A DNA stretch of 64,000 nt, from contig NZ_CADIKB010000026.1 of assembly GCF_902859825.1 (NCBI RefSeq), positions 35,011 through 99,010 of the forward strand, read 5' to 3'. Below are positions 24,221 to 33,934 of this stretch, piece by piece (the stretch's first letter is position 1; each line of letters opens with the position of its first letter). The translations under genes and the position numbers were made by a program. This stretch comes from Paraburkholderia phenoliruptrix. Lineage in GTDB: Bacteria; Pseudomonadota; Gammaproteobacteria; Burkholderiales; Burkholderiaceae. A model generated the notes under the pieces. It was given only the letters and a program-made list of their open reading frames with translations. It did no database searches and was not told where the DNA came from.

Positions 24221-24970
24221 ATGCACGCACTTCCAGCTTTCCTGTCTCCGAGCGAGACCGCGTTTTTCTTCGATTTCGACGGCACGCTCGTCGAACTCGC
24301 GCCTACGCCCGACGGCGTGCAGGTGCAGCCCCGCGTGATCGACCTGCTGAGCGAATTGCGCCGCCTGACGAACGGGGCGGTCGCGGTGGTGTCGGGTCGC
24401 GGCATCGACAGCATCGACAGCTTTCTCGGCATGCCCGATTTGCCGATTGCCGGTCTGCACGGCGCCGAGCGGCGCGACGCGAATGGCGACACGCAACGCA
24501 TCGGCTTTCACGATGAGCGGCTTCTGCGTATGGAGCAGGTGCTCGCCGACGTGGTCAACGCGAACCCCGGCATGCTGCTCGAAATCAAGGGCGCGGCGCT
24601 CGCGCTGCACTATCGCAACGCGCCGGACCGCGAGCCGGCGGCGCGCGAGGCGACCCAGCGGCTCGTCGCGGACTACCCGAGCTCGTACGTGCTGCAGCCG
24701 GGCAAGATGGTCTACGAGATCAAGCCGAAAGATGTCGACAAAGGCCGCGCGCTGCGCGCGTTCCTCGACGAGCCGCCGTTCGTCGGACGCAAGGCGGTGT
24801 TTGCCGGCGACGACCTGACCGACGAAAAGGGCTTTGCGGTCGTCAACGAGCGCGACGGGCTGTCCATCAAGGTCGGCGCGGGCGAGACCACGGCGCGCAC
24901 GCGCCTCGACTCGGTGAGCGCGCTGCTCGACTGGCTGCAGACAGTGGTCGCGGCCGCGCGTGGCGCATGA
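24221..24970 (+). CDS. otsB: trehalose-6-phosphate phosphatase
   Basis: HAD-superfamily phosphatase of 249 residues that converts trehalose-6-phosphate to trehalose. Motif I is FFFDFDGTLVEL with the nucleophile Asp, motif II is VVSGRG, motif III includes the Lys of KMVYEIKPK, and motif IV is FAGDDLTDEKGF. It precedes otsA by 82 bp, the same otsB-otsA order as in E. coli. Trehalose serves as osmolyte and stress protectant. Confidence 0.96.
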   Translation: MHALPAFLSPSETAFFFDFDGTLVELAPTPDGVQVQPRVIDLLSELRRLTNGAVAVVSGRGIDSIDSFLGMPDLPIAGLHGAERRDANGDTQRIGFHDERLLRMEQVLADVVNANPGMLLEIKGAALALHYRNAPDREPAAREATQRLVADYPSSYVLQPGKMVYEIKPKDVDKGRALRAFLDEPPFVGRKAVFAGDDLTDEKGFAVVNERDGLSIKVGAGETTARTRLDSVSALLDWLQTVVAAARGA

Positions 24971-25052
24971 CGCTTGCTTCGCCGGCGCCGCAACGCTTAC
25001 AACGCGCACGACATAGCGCGACAACGACGCATTACATCGGGGACAGCGCTTC

Positions 25053-26519
25053 ATGAGCCGACTGATTATCGTTTCGAACCGGGTTGCGCCGATCTCGGAG
25101 GGCGGCCCGGCGGCGGGCGGTCTCGCGGTCGGCGTGTATGACGCGCTGAAGGAAACCGGCGGCATGTGGTTCGGCTGGAGCGGCGAAGTGCTGAGCTCCG
25201 GCCAGCCGCAGATCAAGGTCGAGGAGCGCGGCCCCGTGACGTTCGCGACCATTGCGCTGATGCGCCGCGACTACGACCAGTACTACCGCGGCTTCTCGAA
25301 CGCGACGCTGTGGCCGGCTTTCCACTATCGGGCCGATCTGCTGCATTACGACCGGCATGATTTCGCCGGCTATTGCCGCGTGAATGCGTGGCTCGCGCAG
25401 CAACTGGTGCCGCTGTTGCGCGACGACGACGTGATCTGGGTCCACGACTATCACCTGATTCCGTTCGCCGAGGCACTGCGCGCGGCGGGCGTAAAGAATC
25501 GCATCGGCTTTTTCCTGCATATTCCGTTTCCGGCGTCGCAAGTGCTGCTCGCCGTGCCGCCGCATCGCGAGCTCGTGGAAGCTCTGTGTTCGTTCGATCT
25601 GCTCGGCTTTCAGACGGCGCCGGATCTGCGCGCGTTTTGCGACTACATCGTCAACGAGGCGAACGGCACGGTCGAGCCATCCGCTGCCGGCCCGCTCGCC
25701 ATTCACGCGTTTGGCCGTACATTGCGCGCCGCGGCGTATCCGATCGGCGTGTATCCGGACGAGATCGCCGAACTCGCGAAAGCGGGCGAACGCGGCAAGC
25801 CCGTGCGCACGATGAAAGCGACGCTGCATTCGCGCAAGCTGATCATGAGCGTGGACCGCCTCGATTATTCGAAGGGACTCGTCGAGCGTTTTCGCGCGTT
25901 CGAGCGTCTGCTGGAACACGCCACCGCGCAGCGCAACAAGGTGTCGTTCCTGCAGATCGCGCCGCCCACGCGCGCGGACATGCACGCCTATCAGGACATC
26001 CGCCTGCAGCTGGAAGGGGAGTCGGGCCGCATCAACGGACGCTTCGCGGAGCTGGACTGGACGCCGATTCTCTACATCCACAAGCAATATGAGCGCTCCG
26101 TGCTCGCCGCGCTGTTTCGCACTGCGCACGTCGGCTACGTGACGCCGTTGCGCGACGGCATGAACCTCGTCGCAAAGGAGTACGTGTCGGCACAGGACCC
26201 CGAGAATCCCGGCGTGCTCGTGCTGTCGCGCTTTGCCGGCGCCGCGCAGGAGCTCGACGGCGCGCTGATCGTGAATCCGGTCGACATCGACGGAATGGCC
26301 GATGCGCTCGCGACGGCGCTGGACATGCCGCTCGCGGAGCGCCAGGCGCGTCACCGCGGCATGATGGCGCAATTGCGGGAGAACAATGTGTCGGTCTGGC
26401 GCGACAACTTCATGCGCGATCTGCAGAGCACCGATGGTGCAACGCGCACCGGCAGTGCGCGCTCGCGCGCCCGAGTGGGGAAGAAAAGCGCGCGCGAGGT
26501 TCTGGCGAGCGAGGGCTAG
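25053..26519 (+). CDS. otsA: alpha,alpha-trehalose-phosphate synthase (UDP-forming)
   Basis: GT20 enzyme of 488 residues that joins UDP-glucose and glucose-6-phosphate. Recognisable motifs are LIIVSNRVAPI at the start, VHDYHLIPFAEALR, SVDRLDYSKGL, and the donor-site stretch LRDGMNLVAKEYV. The C-terminal tail is short, basic and Ser/Arg-rich. It ends the otsBA unit and is followed by a bidirectional terminator. Confidence 0.97.
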   Translation: MSRLIIVSNRVAPISEGGPAAGGLAVGVYDALKETGGMWFGWSGEVLSSGQPQIKVEERGPVTFATIALMRRDYDQYYRGFSNATLWPAFHYRADLLHYDRHDFAGYCRVNAWLAQQLVPLLRDDDVIWVHDYHLIPFAEALRAAGVKNRIGFFLHIPFPASQVLLAVPPHRELVEALCSFDLLGFQTAPDLRAFCDYIVNEANGTVEPSAAGPLAIHAFGRTLRAAAYPIGVYPDEIAELAKAGERGKPVRTMKATLHSRKLIMSVDRLDYSKGLVERFRAFERLLEHATAQRNKVSFLQIAPPTRADMHAYQDIRLQLEGESGRINGRFAELDWTPILYIHKQYERSVLAALFRTAHVGYVTPLRDGMNLVAKEYVSAQDPENPGVLVLSRFAGAAQELDGALIVNPVDIDGMADALATALDMPLAERQARHRGMMAQLRENNVSVWRDNFMRDLQSTDGATRTGSARSRARVGKKSAREVLASEG

Positions 26520-26548
26520 CCGCCTTCGTGCGCGGCGCAGCTGAAATG

Positions 26549-26574
26549 AAAAAGCCGCTTGACAGCGGCTTTTT
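26549..26574. terminator. bidirectional terminator after otsA
   Basis: 11-bp stem AAAAAGCCGCT with AGCGGCTTTTT around TGAC. The A and T tracts are built into the stem, so it serves both otsA (+) and the ABC exporter gene (-). Confidence 0.92.
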
Positions 26575-26634
26575 CGTTGGGCGATCCCGGCGCGTTGCTG
26601 ACGCGCTCCTCGCTTCGGTGCGACGCGCGGCCGC

Positions 26635-28506
26635 TCAGATCACATGCTGTTCGTCGACCTTCTTGCCGCCGATGTGCAGCGTTGTGCCCTTGCCGTATTG
26701 CTTCGACAGCAGGTCTCGATAGAGGCCGGGGCGCTGGCGCAATTCTTCGGGGCTGCCGTCGTCGATTACCTTGCCGGCGCTCATCACGATAATGCGGTCG
26801 AAGTTATGCAGCGTGGACAGGCGGTGCGCGATGGCAATTACGGTGCGGCCCACCATCAGGCGGTCCAGCGCCTTCTGGATGGCTTCTTCCGAGGCGCTGT
26901 CGAGTGCCGAGGTCGCTTCGTCGAGCAGCAGGATCGGCGCGTTCTTCAGGATGGCGCGCGCAATCGCAATGCGCTGGCGCTGCCCGCCGGAGAGCTTCAC
27001 GCCGCGGTCGCCGACAATCGTGTCGAAGCCTTCCGGCATCGCCTCGATAAAGTCCGTGCAGCGCGCCTCGCGCGCCGCGGCCAGCACTTCTTCGCGGCTC
27101 GCTTCGGGACGGCCATACGCAATGTTCTCGTACACCGTGCGATGGAACAGCGAAATGTCCTGCGGCACCAGCGCGATCGCGTGGCGCAGGCTGTCCTGCG
27201 TGATGGTCGCGATGTCCTGGCCGTCGATCCTGATCGCGCCGCCTTGCGTCTCATAGAAACGCTGGAGCAGGGCGAGCACGGTCGACTTGCCCGCGCCCGA
27301 TTTGCCGATCAGTCCAACCCGCTGGCCCGGTTCGATGTGCAGGTCGAAATGATCGAGGATCGGCCGGCGGCGCGGATAGGCGAACGTCACGCCTTCAAAG
27401 TCGACGCGCCCGCCTTGCGGCACGAGTTCGGTCGCACCGTCGCGATCGGGCATGCCGTGCGGCTCGAGCAGCGTGCGCACGGCTTCCGCGAGACGCGCGA
27501 CGTGCTGGGTCACGTCCACCAGCGCGACCGCCAGATCGCGCGTGCCGTGCAGAATCGTGAAGCCGAGCGAGCTGACGAGCACGATGTCGCCCGAGGTCGC
27601 CTTGCCTTGATCCCACAGCACCAGCGCCCAGCCGAGCAGGCCCGCCGAGAGCAGCGCCGTGATGACCGCGTGCAGCAGGCGCAGCTTTTCCAGATAGAGC
27701 AGGCTCTGCTGACGCGCGTCCATTTCCGCCTTGACCGTCGCGCCGAACCGCTGCTGCTCGCGAAAGGTCATGCCGAACGCGCGCACGAGGCCCATATTGC
27801 TGATCACGTCGACGAGTTCGCCGTCCACCGACGCCGCCTTGGTCGCGAAATGGTGATGGCGCACCGAGCCGCGGCCGGCGAGCTTGTAGAGCACCACCGA
27901 CAGAATGGCCGAGCACAGCATCAGGCCGCCCGCCATCAGCGGGTTCACCGCGATGATCATGAAAATCGCGCCGAGCACGGCGATGCACGGCGGCAGCACG
28001 TTCCAGGCTGTGGTGTTCTCGGCCGTGTAGACCGCGTTCGAGGTTGCGGTGATCCGGCTTGCCAGCATGCCCGGCTGCTTTTCGGCGTAGTAGGTCGGCG
28101 AATGGCCGCTCAGGTATTGGAACAGGTCGCGCCGCAGGTCACCGGTCACGGCCACGAACGTGTGCGCCGCCACCCAGCCGCCGACCCGCCACAGCAGGTT
28201 GTCCGCTGCGATCAGCCCGACGAGGATCGCGAACGCGCCCCACAGCGGACCCGGATGATGCCGGCCGGTGCCGAGCACATCGATAAGATGCTTGATCGCG
28301 TACTGCGAAGCGAGCGCACAGCCCACGGCCGCTATCACGCTGCACAGCACGGTCGCATGAGCGAGCGGATGGCGGCGGATAAAGCGGAAAAGGAACGCAA
28401 GCGGCCTGTGCGCATAGCTCGCGAGCTTTGCGTTCTGGGCGTTGCGCTGGGCGATGGTCAGATGTTCCAATTGAGCGAGAGGTCGGTGTGGTTCGGGGGT
28501 GTGCAT
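26635..28506 (-). CDS. ABC exporter half-transporter (fused membrane and ATPase domains)
   Basis: 623 residues. The N-terminal half is a six-helix exporter membrane domain (about 50-350). The C-terminal nucleotide-binding domain has Walker A GLIGKSGAGKST near residue 407, signature LSGGQRQRIAIARA near 505, Walker B ILLLDEATSALDS and the H-loop AHRLS. The architecture is that of MsbA/HlyB-type exporters, which work as dimers. The substrate cannot be told from sequence. The start could also be 28566, but the ATG at 28506 gives a normal N-terminus. A related exporter lies at 32057-33934. Confidence 0.9.
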   Translation of the reverse strand: MHTPEPHRPLAQLEHLTIAQRNAQNAKLASYAHRPLAFLFRFIRRHPLAHATVLCSVIAAVGCALASQYAIKHLIDVLGTGRHHPGPLWGAFAILVGLIAADNLLWRVGGWVAAHTFVAVTGDLRRDLFQYLSGHSPTYYAEKQPGMLASRITATSNAVYTAENTTAWNVLPPCIAVLGAIFMIIAVNPLMAGGLMLCSAILSVVLYKLAGRGSVRHHHFATKAASVDGELVDVISNMGLVRAFGMTFREQQRFGATVKAEMDARQQSLLYLEKLRLLHAVITALLSAGLLGWALVLWDQGKATSGDIVLVSSLGFTILHGTRDLAVALVDVTQHVARLAEAVRTLLEPHGMPDRDGATELVPQGGRVDFEGVTFAYPRRRPILDHFDLHIEPGQRVGLIGKSGAGKSTVLALLQRFYETQGGAIRIDGQDIATITQDSLRHAIALVPQDISLFHRTVYENIAYGRPEASREEVLAAAREARCTDFIEAMPEGFDTIVGDRGVKLSGGQRQRIAIARAILKNAPILLLDEATSALDSASEEAIQKALDRLMVGRTVIAIAHRLSTLHNFDRIIVMSAGKVIDDGSPEELRQRPGLYRDLLSKQYGKGTTLHIGGKKVDEQHVI

Positions 28507-29174
28507 GCAAGGCACGGGCCACGCGAAAAGTTCCGTGGCGAAGCCAATGCTTCGCATTGTAAACATGCAACGGCGATTGCGCCCTATGTATCCGGGCTTT
28601 TGGCGCGATTGATGTCGCGATGGACGTCCGCGATCTACCTCTAGCTCGACCGGTGGCGGCGGCAGGGGTTCACGCGGTTTGCGGAATATTTCGGGATATA
28701 ATTACAAATTGCATTCAGCCGGGCTGCTGGAGTCTTTTCAACGGGTGCCGGCAAGCCTCATGCACGAACTTACAAAACGCAGCCGGCGAGCCCATACGAG
28801 GCGGCCGCGCCGACCAGTGGTTACTGTAGAACTGTCTTGCAAAACAAGGGTTTGCAAAGTGTATCCGCCTTGTAACAACGTAAAGACTTTGAAATGCTGT
28901 GGCGCAGCGTAACTTCCGGCATTGATAATGCATGCGCTGTAAGCCCTGCCGAAATTTCTGACAGTTTGTCAACGTCGTGCACGCCTGTGCGTTTACCGCA
29001 CAGGCATGGGCGGTGATCATCGTCCGGGCTATTTAGACTGAAGCGATCTATCGCAGGATATCTCGAGAGAATCAGGCCTGCGCCGGCCTGTCCGGCCGAC
29101 TGCCCTGGCGAGCAAGCGAGTCGCTTTTACCAAACGCAGTACTTTTGCCGGTTTTTTACGAGGAGTTCTCCATT
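28507..29174. other. 668-bp AT-richer intergenic region with a perfect hairpin
   Basis: No coding region is supported. It is visibly less GC-rich than its neighbours. It contains a TATAAT box at 28697-28702 without a clear -35, and a perfect 9-bp hairpin at 28983-29005. It separates a minus-strand exporter gene from the plus-strand glycosyltransferase gene, so it must hold both promoters, and there is room for a small RNA. Confidence 0.5.
28983..29005. other. perfect 9-bp inverted repeat upstream of the glycosyltransferase gene
   Basis: GCCTGTGCG pairs with CGCACAGGC around TTTAC. No T-run follows, so it is not a typical terminator. It may be an operator or an mRNA leader element; the downstream gene starts 170 bp later. 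Confidence 0.55.
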
Positions 29175-30239
29175 ATGCGAATCGCTCAAATCGCTCCGTT
29201 GCACGAGGCGGTTCCTCCCAAGCTGTACGGTGGTACGGAACGTGTGGTGTCCTATCTGACCGAAGCGCTGGTCGAGCAGGGCCACGACGTCACGCTCTTT
29301 GCGAGCGGCGATTCGCAAACCTCGGCAAAGCTGGAAGCGTTCTGGCCGCAAGCGCTGCGCCTTGACCCCACCATCCGCGACGTAATGGCGCCGCACATGC
29401 TGCTGCTCGAAGAAGTGCGCCGCCGCGCGGACGAGTTCGACGTGCTGCACTTCCACATCGACTATTACCCGTTTTCGCTGTTCGCACGCCAGCCGGTGCC
29501 GTTCCTGACCACGCTGCACGGACGTCTGGACCTGCCGGAACTGCAACCGATCTTCAACACGTTCAAGGACGTGCCGGTCGTGTCGATCTCGGACAACCAG
29601 CGCATTCCGCTGCCGCAGGCCAACTGGCTGCAGACCGTCTATCACGGCCTGCCGGAAGACGTGCTGAAGCCGATCCCGAATGTCGAGCCGGGCTACCTCG
29701 CTTTCCTCGGCCGTGTTTCGCCGGAGAAGGGCCTCGACCGCGCGATCCGCATCGCCGGCCAGGCAGGCATGAAGCTCAAGGTCGCCGCGAAGATCGATAA
29801 GGCCGACCGCGCGTACTACGAAGAAGTGATCAAGCCGCTGATGGCGCTGCCGCACGTCGAGTACATCGGCGAAATCGGCGAAGCCGAAAAGCGTGAGTTC
29901 CTCGGCAACGCGCATGCGCTGGTGTTCCCGATCGACTGGCCGGAGCCGTTCGGCCTCGTGATGATCGAGGCGATGGCGTGCGGCACGCCGGTGATCGCGT
30001 TCAATCGCGGTTCGGTGCCGGAAGTGATCGAGAACGGCGTGTCGGGTTTCGTCGTGGAAGACGAAATCAGCGCGGTCGCCGCGGTGAAGCGTCTGCACGC
30101 GCTGCCGCGCGCGAAGGTGCGCGAGGCGTTCGAGGCGCGCTTCTCGTCGAAGGTGATGGCGCGCAACTACGTCGCCACGTATGAAGAGCTGCTGCGTCAG
30201 AAGCACCGCACCGTGCTGCGCGAAGTGAATGCGAACTAA
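29175..30239 (+). CDS. family 4 glycosyltransferase (GT-B)
   Basis: 354 residues. The N-terminus IAQIAPLHEAVPPKLYGGTE contains the glycine-rich acceptor-domain loop. The donor domain has FLGRVSPEKGLDRAI, and the E-x7-E motif appears as EPFGLVMIEAMACGTPVIAF. The sugar donor and acceptor are not predictable. The start at 29175 has GAGGAG (29159-29164) upstream. It is isolated between two intergenic regions and not obviously part of a polysaccharide cluster. Confidence 0.9.
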   Translation: MRIAQIAPLHEAVPPKLYGGTERVVSYLTEALVEQGHDVTLFASGDSQTSAKLEAFWPQALRLDPTIRDVMAPHMLLLEEVRRRADEFDVLHFHIDYYPFSLFARQPVPFLTTLHGRLDLPELQPIFNTFKDVPVVSISDNQRIPLPQANWLQTVYHGLPEDVLKPIPNVEPGYLAFLGRVSPEKGLDRAIRIAGQAGMKLKVAAKIDKADRAYYEEVIKPLMALPHVEYIGEIGEAEKREFLGNAHALVFPIDWPEPFGLVMIEAMACGTPVIAFNRGSVPEVIENGVSGFVVEDEISAVAAVKRLHALPRAKVREAFEARFSSKVMARNYVATYEELLRQKHRTVLREVNAN

Positions 30240-30343
30240 GCGCGAACCGAGCGCAAAGTAAGCGTGCGAGACCGGAAACGACCGGTCGCAGCCAACAGGT
30301 TCGGCGGATAAAGTGCCCTTTGGGCGCTTCGCCGGCCGCCCGC

Positions 30344-30376
30344 AACGCCCCGCGTGCAAGCCGCTCGCGGGGCGTT
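30344..30376 (+). terminator. GC-rich hairpin after the glycosyltransferase gene
   Basis: AACGCCCCGCG (30344-30354) pairs perfectly with CGCGGGGCGTT (30366-30376) across an 11-nt loop. Only a short T-rich tail (GTTG) follows, so termination may be incomplete. Confidence 0.6.
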
Positions 30377-30464
30377 GTTGCATCCGCGCCGCGTTTTTTT
30401 GCTTTCTGCGATGCAAACTGAGTGTTTCGCGGCCCCCGCAGCGAGCCGAGATTCGTAATATCCC

Positions 30465-30514
30465 TATAATGGCCGTGCCGCAAATTTGGCTGCGGCGCCG
30501 CCGACGACAGGAGG
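30465..30514 (+). promoter_or_regulatory. -10 box and ribosome binding site that set the start of the next gene
   Basis: A consensus TATAAT (30465-30470) overlaps an in-frame ATG at 30469, so that ATG would lie upstream of the transcript start. AGGAGG at 30509-30514 stands five bases before a TTG at 30520. A good -35 box is not visible. Confidence 0.6.
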
Positions 30515-30519
30515 ATGCC

Positions 30520-31374
30520 TTGGCGAGAACGAAAGAGACGCGTGCGAATGCCGCGCCCGGCGCCGGAACGATTTTCGCGTTGCGCGCCATCGGTCTCGTG
30601 CTCCTCGCCCGCTGGCTGTTTTCGATGTCGGAGATGAATCTGACGACATCGCTGTCGGCCATGGCGTCGTCGCCGTGGGCATGCATCAACCTCGTCTTCC
30701 TGTTCCTGCTGATCTTTTTGCCCGGCGCGCGCGCGGTTGCCGAGCGGCCGTTCCATCCGTTGCCGCAGTGGCTGCGGCAAACGCTGCGTCTGTTCGCCTT
30801 CCTCGGGTTGGTGTTCGCCATCTGGATCGTCAGTGCGTTCGCGGTCAGTGCCGGCTGGCGCCGCGCCGCGCAAACAGTGGCGGCGACGAACGGCTGGCTG
30901 CTGGCCGCGCCCGCGCTCTATGCGGCGGTTCTGTGGATCTGCCGGCCGCGCGCGCTGTGGCGCACCAACATTGCCGCGCGCCGTTTTGCAATCGGGCGCT
31001 ATGCGGTCTCGCTCGATCCGCTGACGCGGACCGTGAGCGTGTGGGCCGAGCGTCGCAAGGTGGGGCAGTACGACGCCCGCGAGCTCTCGGTGCGTTGGGC
31101 GGACGCTCCAGGCACGCGGTCTGCGGCGCCGCCCACGCCGATGGTCGCGCTCCATGCCGCGGGCGACACGCTCGCCACGGCCGCGGCGCCGCGCTCGACC
31201 GGTGCGCCGTCGCTTGCCCGTGCCGCATTCGGGCGGCGTCCGAAGATCGAGTTGCTATGGGATTCGCCGGCTGCGGCGGGCCACAACAGGCAGACGGTAT
31301 TTCGCGCCGCGTTGACGACCGAAGGCGACCGCGTGGCGGCACGCGCGCTCGACAGCACCTTGCGGCAAGCGTGA
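30520..31374 (+). CDS. unknown membrane protein, four predicted helices plus soluble tail
   Basis: 284 residues from the TTG at 30520, chosen because of the AGGAGG five bases upstream and because the earlier in-frame ATG lies in a -10 box. Four hydrophobic segments fall in the first 150 residues (for example LVFLFLLIFLPGA and LFAFLGLVFAIWIVSAFAV). A soluble C-terminal part of about 130 residues contains a WAERRKVGQYDARELSV stretch that looks like a beta-sandwich or PH-like strand pair. I do not recognise a family. Confidence 0.7.
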   Translation: MARTKETRANAAPGAGTIFALRAIGLVLLARWLFSMSEMNLTTSLSAMASSPWACINLVFLFLLIFLPGARAVAERPFHPLPQWLRQTLRLFAFLGLVFAIWIVSAFAVSAGWRRAAQTVAATNGWLLAAPALYAAVLWICRPRALWRTNIAARRFAIGRYAVSLDPLTRTVSVWAERRKVGQYDARELSVRWADAPGTRSAAPPTPMVALHAAGDTLATAAAPRSTGAPSLARAAFGRRPKIELLWDSPAAAGHNRQTVFRAALTTEGDRVAARALDSTLRQA

Positions 31375-31519
31375 GCGCTGTGTGCAGTCGGTCACACGCT
31401 GCGACTGGCGAGCGCGTTGTAAAGTAAGCCCTGGCCGATAATGAAATGAAGATGCCGCCCGCGCCGGATGGCGGGCGAGTGATAACAATCGATGTGCCGT
31501 GTCGTTTGCAGGAGTCGCT

Positions 31520-31984
31520 ATGCTGGTTCGCTGGTTACTTGCCGCTCTTCATCTGCTCGCCTATGGCTTTGCGCTTGCGTCGATCTTGCGGCGCACGTGG
31601 TCGCTGCGCCGCGCGGCGGTGCCGGCCGCGCTACGCTCGGTGTTCCGCGCCGACACGCGCTGGGGGCTGTCCGCGGCGGTGCTGGTCGCGACCGGACTGC
31701 TGCGGCTTTTCGGTCCTTACGAAAAGGGCGCCGACTACTATATCCACGAGCCGCTCTTTCACGTGAAGATGGCGCTGCTCGTCATCATCATCGTGCTGGA
31801 AGTGCCGTCGATGCTGGCCTTGATGCGCTGGCGCGCGTCGATCCGCAAGGGCGAGGCGCCGGACCTGCACCACGCGCGGCGTTATGCGCACCTGAGCGTG
31901 ATTCAGACCGTCTTGCTGGTGCTGATGGTGTTCGCGGCGACGGGCATGGCGCGCGGCATCGGTTTGCCTTCCGGCGTGGTGTGA
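31520..31984 (+). CDS. DUF2214-like four-helix membrane protein
   Basis: 154 residues with four hydrophobic helices. The start MLVRWLLAALHLLAYGFALAS, the GLLRLFGPYEKGADYY segment and FHVKMALLVIIIVLEVPS resemble DUF2214 proteins, whose function is unknown. The ATG at 31520 has AGGAG (31510-31514) upstream, which decides against the earlier in-frame start at 31499. Confidence 0.78.
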   Translation: MLVRWLLAALHLLAYGFALASILRRTWSLRRAAVPAALRSVFRADTRWGLSAAVLVATGLLRLFGPYEKGADYYIHEPLFHVKMALLVIIIVLEVPSMLALMRWRASIRKGEAPDLHHARRYAHLSVIQTVLLVLMVFAATGMARGIGLPSGVV

Positions 31985-32056
31985 CCGGCGGCGCGTCCGC
32001 GCAAAGCGCTTGCGGCGATACGCGCTTGCGCCCGACGCGTGCCCTCGCTGCCGTTC

Positions 32057-33934
32057 TTACTTGCCGACCAGCAAGCTCGAATCGTCGATTGCGGCGCTGC
32101 GCATGCGCCGCGTTTCGTGCGCGAGCGGCGCTTCGCCGAGACCCTTGATCAATTCCAGCGCCTGGCGTTCGAAAAGCCGCCGGTACACGCCGTTTTCGAG
32201 ACCGATCAGCGTTTCGTGCGTGCCTTCCTCGATCACCTTGCCCTTGTCGAGCACGAGCAGGCGGTCGAGCGCGCGCACCGTCGACAGCCGGTGCGCCACG
32301 ACGAGCGTCGTGCGGCCCACCATCAGCCGTTCCATAGCCTGCTGGATCAGGACTTCGCTTTCGCTGTCGAGGCTCGACGTGGCTTCGTCGAGGATCAGGA
32401 TGCGGGCGTCCGCGAGAAATGCCCGCGCGATGGCCACCCGCTGACGCTCGCCGCCCGAGAGCTTGATGCCGCGCTCGCCGACCAGCGTCTCGTAACCGTG
32501 CGGCAGGGCGCTGATGAACTCGTGCGCATTGGCGAGCCGCGCGGCTCGCTCGATGTCGGCGCGGCTCGCGTCGGGACGCGCATACGCAATGTTCTCGGCG
32601 AGCGAGCGGTGAAACAGCACCGGCTCCTGCTGCACGGTGGCAATCTGGCTGCGCAGCGACGCCTGCTTCACCTGTGCGATGTCCTGACCGTCTATCGTGA
32701 TGCGGCCTTCCGACACGTCGTAGAGACGCTGGATCAGCTTGATAAAGGTCGTTTTGCCCGAACCCGAATGGCCGACCAGCCCCACGCGTTCGCCCGGCGC
32801 AATGCGCACGCAGAAGTCGCGATAGAGCGGGGTGGCGTTCGCGCCATAGTGAAACGTGACGTGCTCGAAGCGGATCTCGCCTTTACCGATCGCAATGGGA
32901 CCGGCGCCCGGCCGATCCTCGATGCCGAGCGGCTGCCGCTCGAGCGACACGAGTTCCTCCATGTCGTTGACCGAGCGCTGCAAGTTGCGGATATGCATGC
33001 CGACCTCGCGCAGATAGCCTTGCAGCATGAAGAACATCGTCAATGCAAAGGTGATGTCGCCCACGCTCGCCTCGCCGCGCAGCCACAGCACCAGCGCGGT
33101 GCCGAGAATGGCAGTCTGGATCGCCACCAGCATCGCGCCCTGCACGCCGCCGTTGATCGTGCCGCGGGTCCACGTGCGGCGCGTGCGCTCGCGCCACTTG
33201 GCGATCACGCGCGCAAGCAGCAGCTCTTCGCGCGCTTCCGCGCCGAAGGCCTTGACCACGCCGTTGCAGCTCACTGCGTCCGCGAGCGCGCCGCCCATGC
33301 GCGTATCCCACGCATTGGCGAGGCGCGCGGCGGGCGCCACGTAGCCGAGCGACAGCGCGACCGTCACGGCGATGTAGACCAGCGAGCCGACGCCGACCAC
33401 CGCGCCCATCATCGGCCAGCGCCAGCCGAGCAGGAGCGTCGCGCCCACCAGCATGATCAGCGACGGAAAGAGCGCGATCAGCAGCGTGTCGTTCAGCAGG
33501 TCGAGCGCCCACATGCCGCGCGTGATCTTGCGTACCGTCGAACCGGCGAAGCTGTTCGCATGCCAGTCGGTCGAAAACCGTTGCACGCGATGAAACGCGT
33601 TGGCGGCGATCTCGCTCATCATCTTGAGCGTCAGCTTGATGATGTTGAAGTACATGCCCTGGCGCAGCAGCGTCGCGCCGAGTCCCAGCGCGCCGAGCAC
33701 GCCGAACGCCGTGATGGCCGCGTGCCAGGCGCTGCCGCGCGCGGCCGGGCCGGACGCGATGGCGTCGACGAGACGGCCGGCGAACATCGGCGTGAGCACG
33801 TCCGCCACGGCGGAGAGCATGACGAGCGCAGCAATGACGACGATCCGCCACGGCTGTTGCGCCCAGTGATGGAAGGTGAAGCCGAGGACATCCTTGAAGG
33901 CCTGCCCGCGAAAGTCGAGTTTTTTTCCGGTCAT
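32057..33934 (-). CDS. second ABC exporter half-transporter
   Basis: 625 residues. Six-helix membrane domain in the first 330 residues; ATPase domain with Walker A GLVGHSGSGKTTF near 386, signature LSGGERQRVAIARA near 497, Walker B ILILDEATSSLDSES and H-loop AHRLS. The sequence is related to the exporter at 26635-28506 but clearly diverged. The substrate is unknown. The start is the ATG at 33934; the in-frame TTG three codons earlier has no RBS. A promoter and a 30-codon ORF lie upstream on the same strand. Confidence 0.9.
   Translation of the reverse strand: MTGKKLDFRGQAFKDVLGFTFHHWAQQPWRIVVIAALVMLSAVADVLTPMFAGRLVDAIASGPAARGSAWHAAITAFGVLGALGLGATLLRQGMYFNIIKLTLKMMSEIAANAFHRVQRFSTDWHANSFAGSTVRKITRGMWALDLLNDTLLIALFPSLIMLVGATLLLGWRWPMMGAVVGVGSLVYIAVTVALSLGYVAPAARLANAWDTRMGGALADAVSCNGVVKAFGAEAREELLLARVIAKWRERTRRTWTRGTINGGVQGAMLVAIQTAILGTALVLWLRGEASVGDITFALTMFFMLQGYLREVGMHIRNLQRSVNDMEELVSLERQPLGIEDRPGAGPIAIGKGEIRFEHVTFHYGANATPLYRDFCVRIAPGERVGLVGHSGSGKTTFIKLIQRLYDVSEGRITIDGQDIAQVKQASLRSQIATVQQEPVLFHRSLAENIAYARPDASRADIERAARLANAHEFISALPHGYETLVGERGIKLSGGERQRVAIARAFLADARILILDEATSSLDSESEVLIQQAMERLMVGRTTLVVAHRLSTVRALDRLLVLDKGKVIEEGTHETLIGLENGVYRRLFERQALELIKGLGEAPLAHETRRMRSAAIDDSSLLVGK

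Noticed and set aside
26644..28644. 666-codon plus-strand frame over the first ABC exporter
   Set aside because: The minus strand has complete ABC signature motifs; the plus frame has none.
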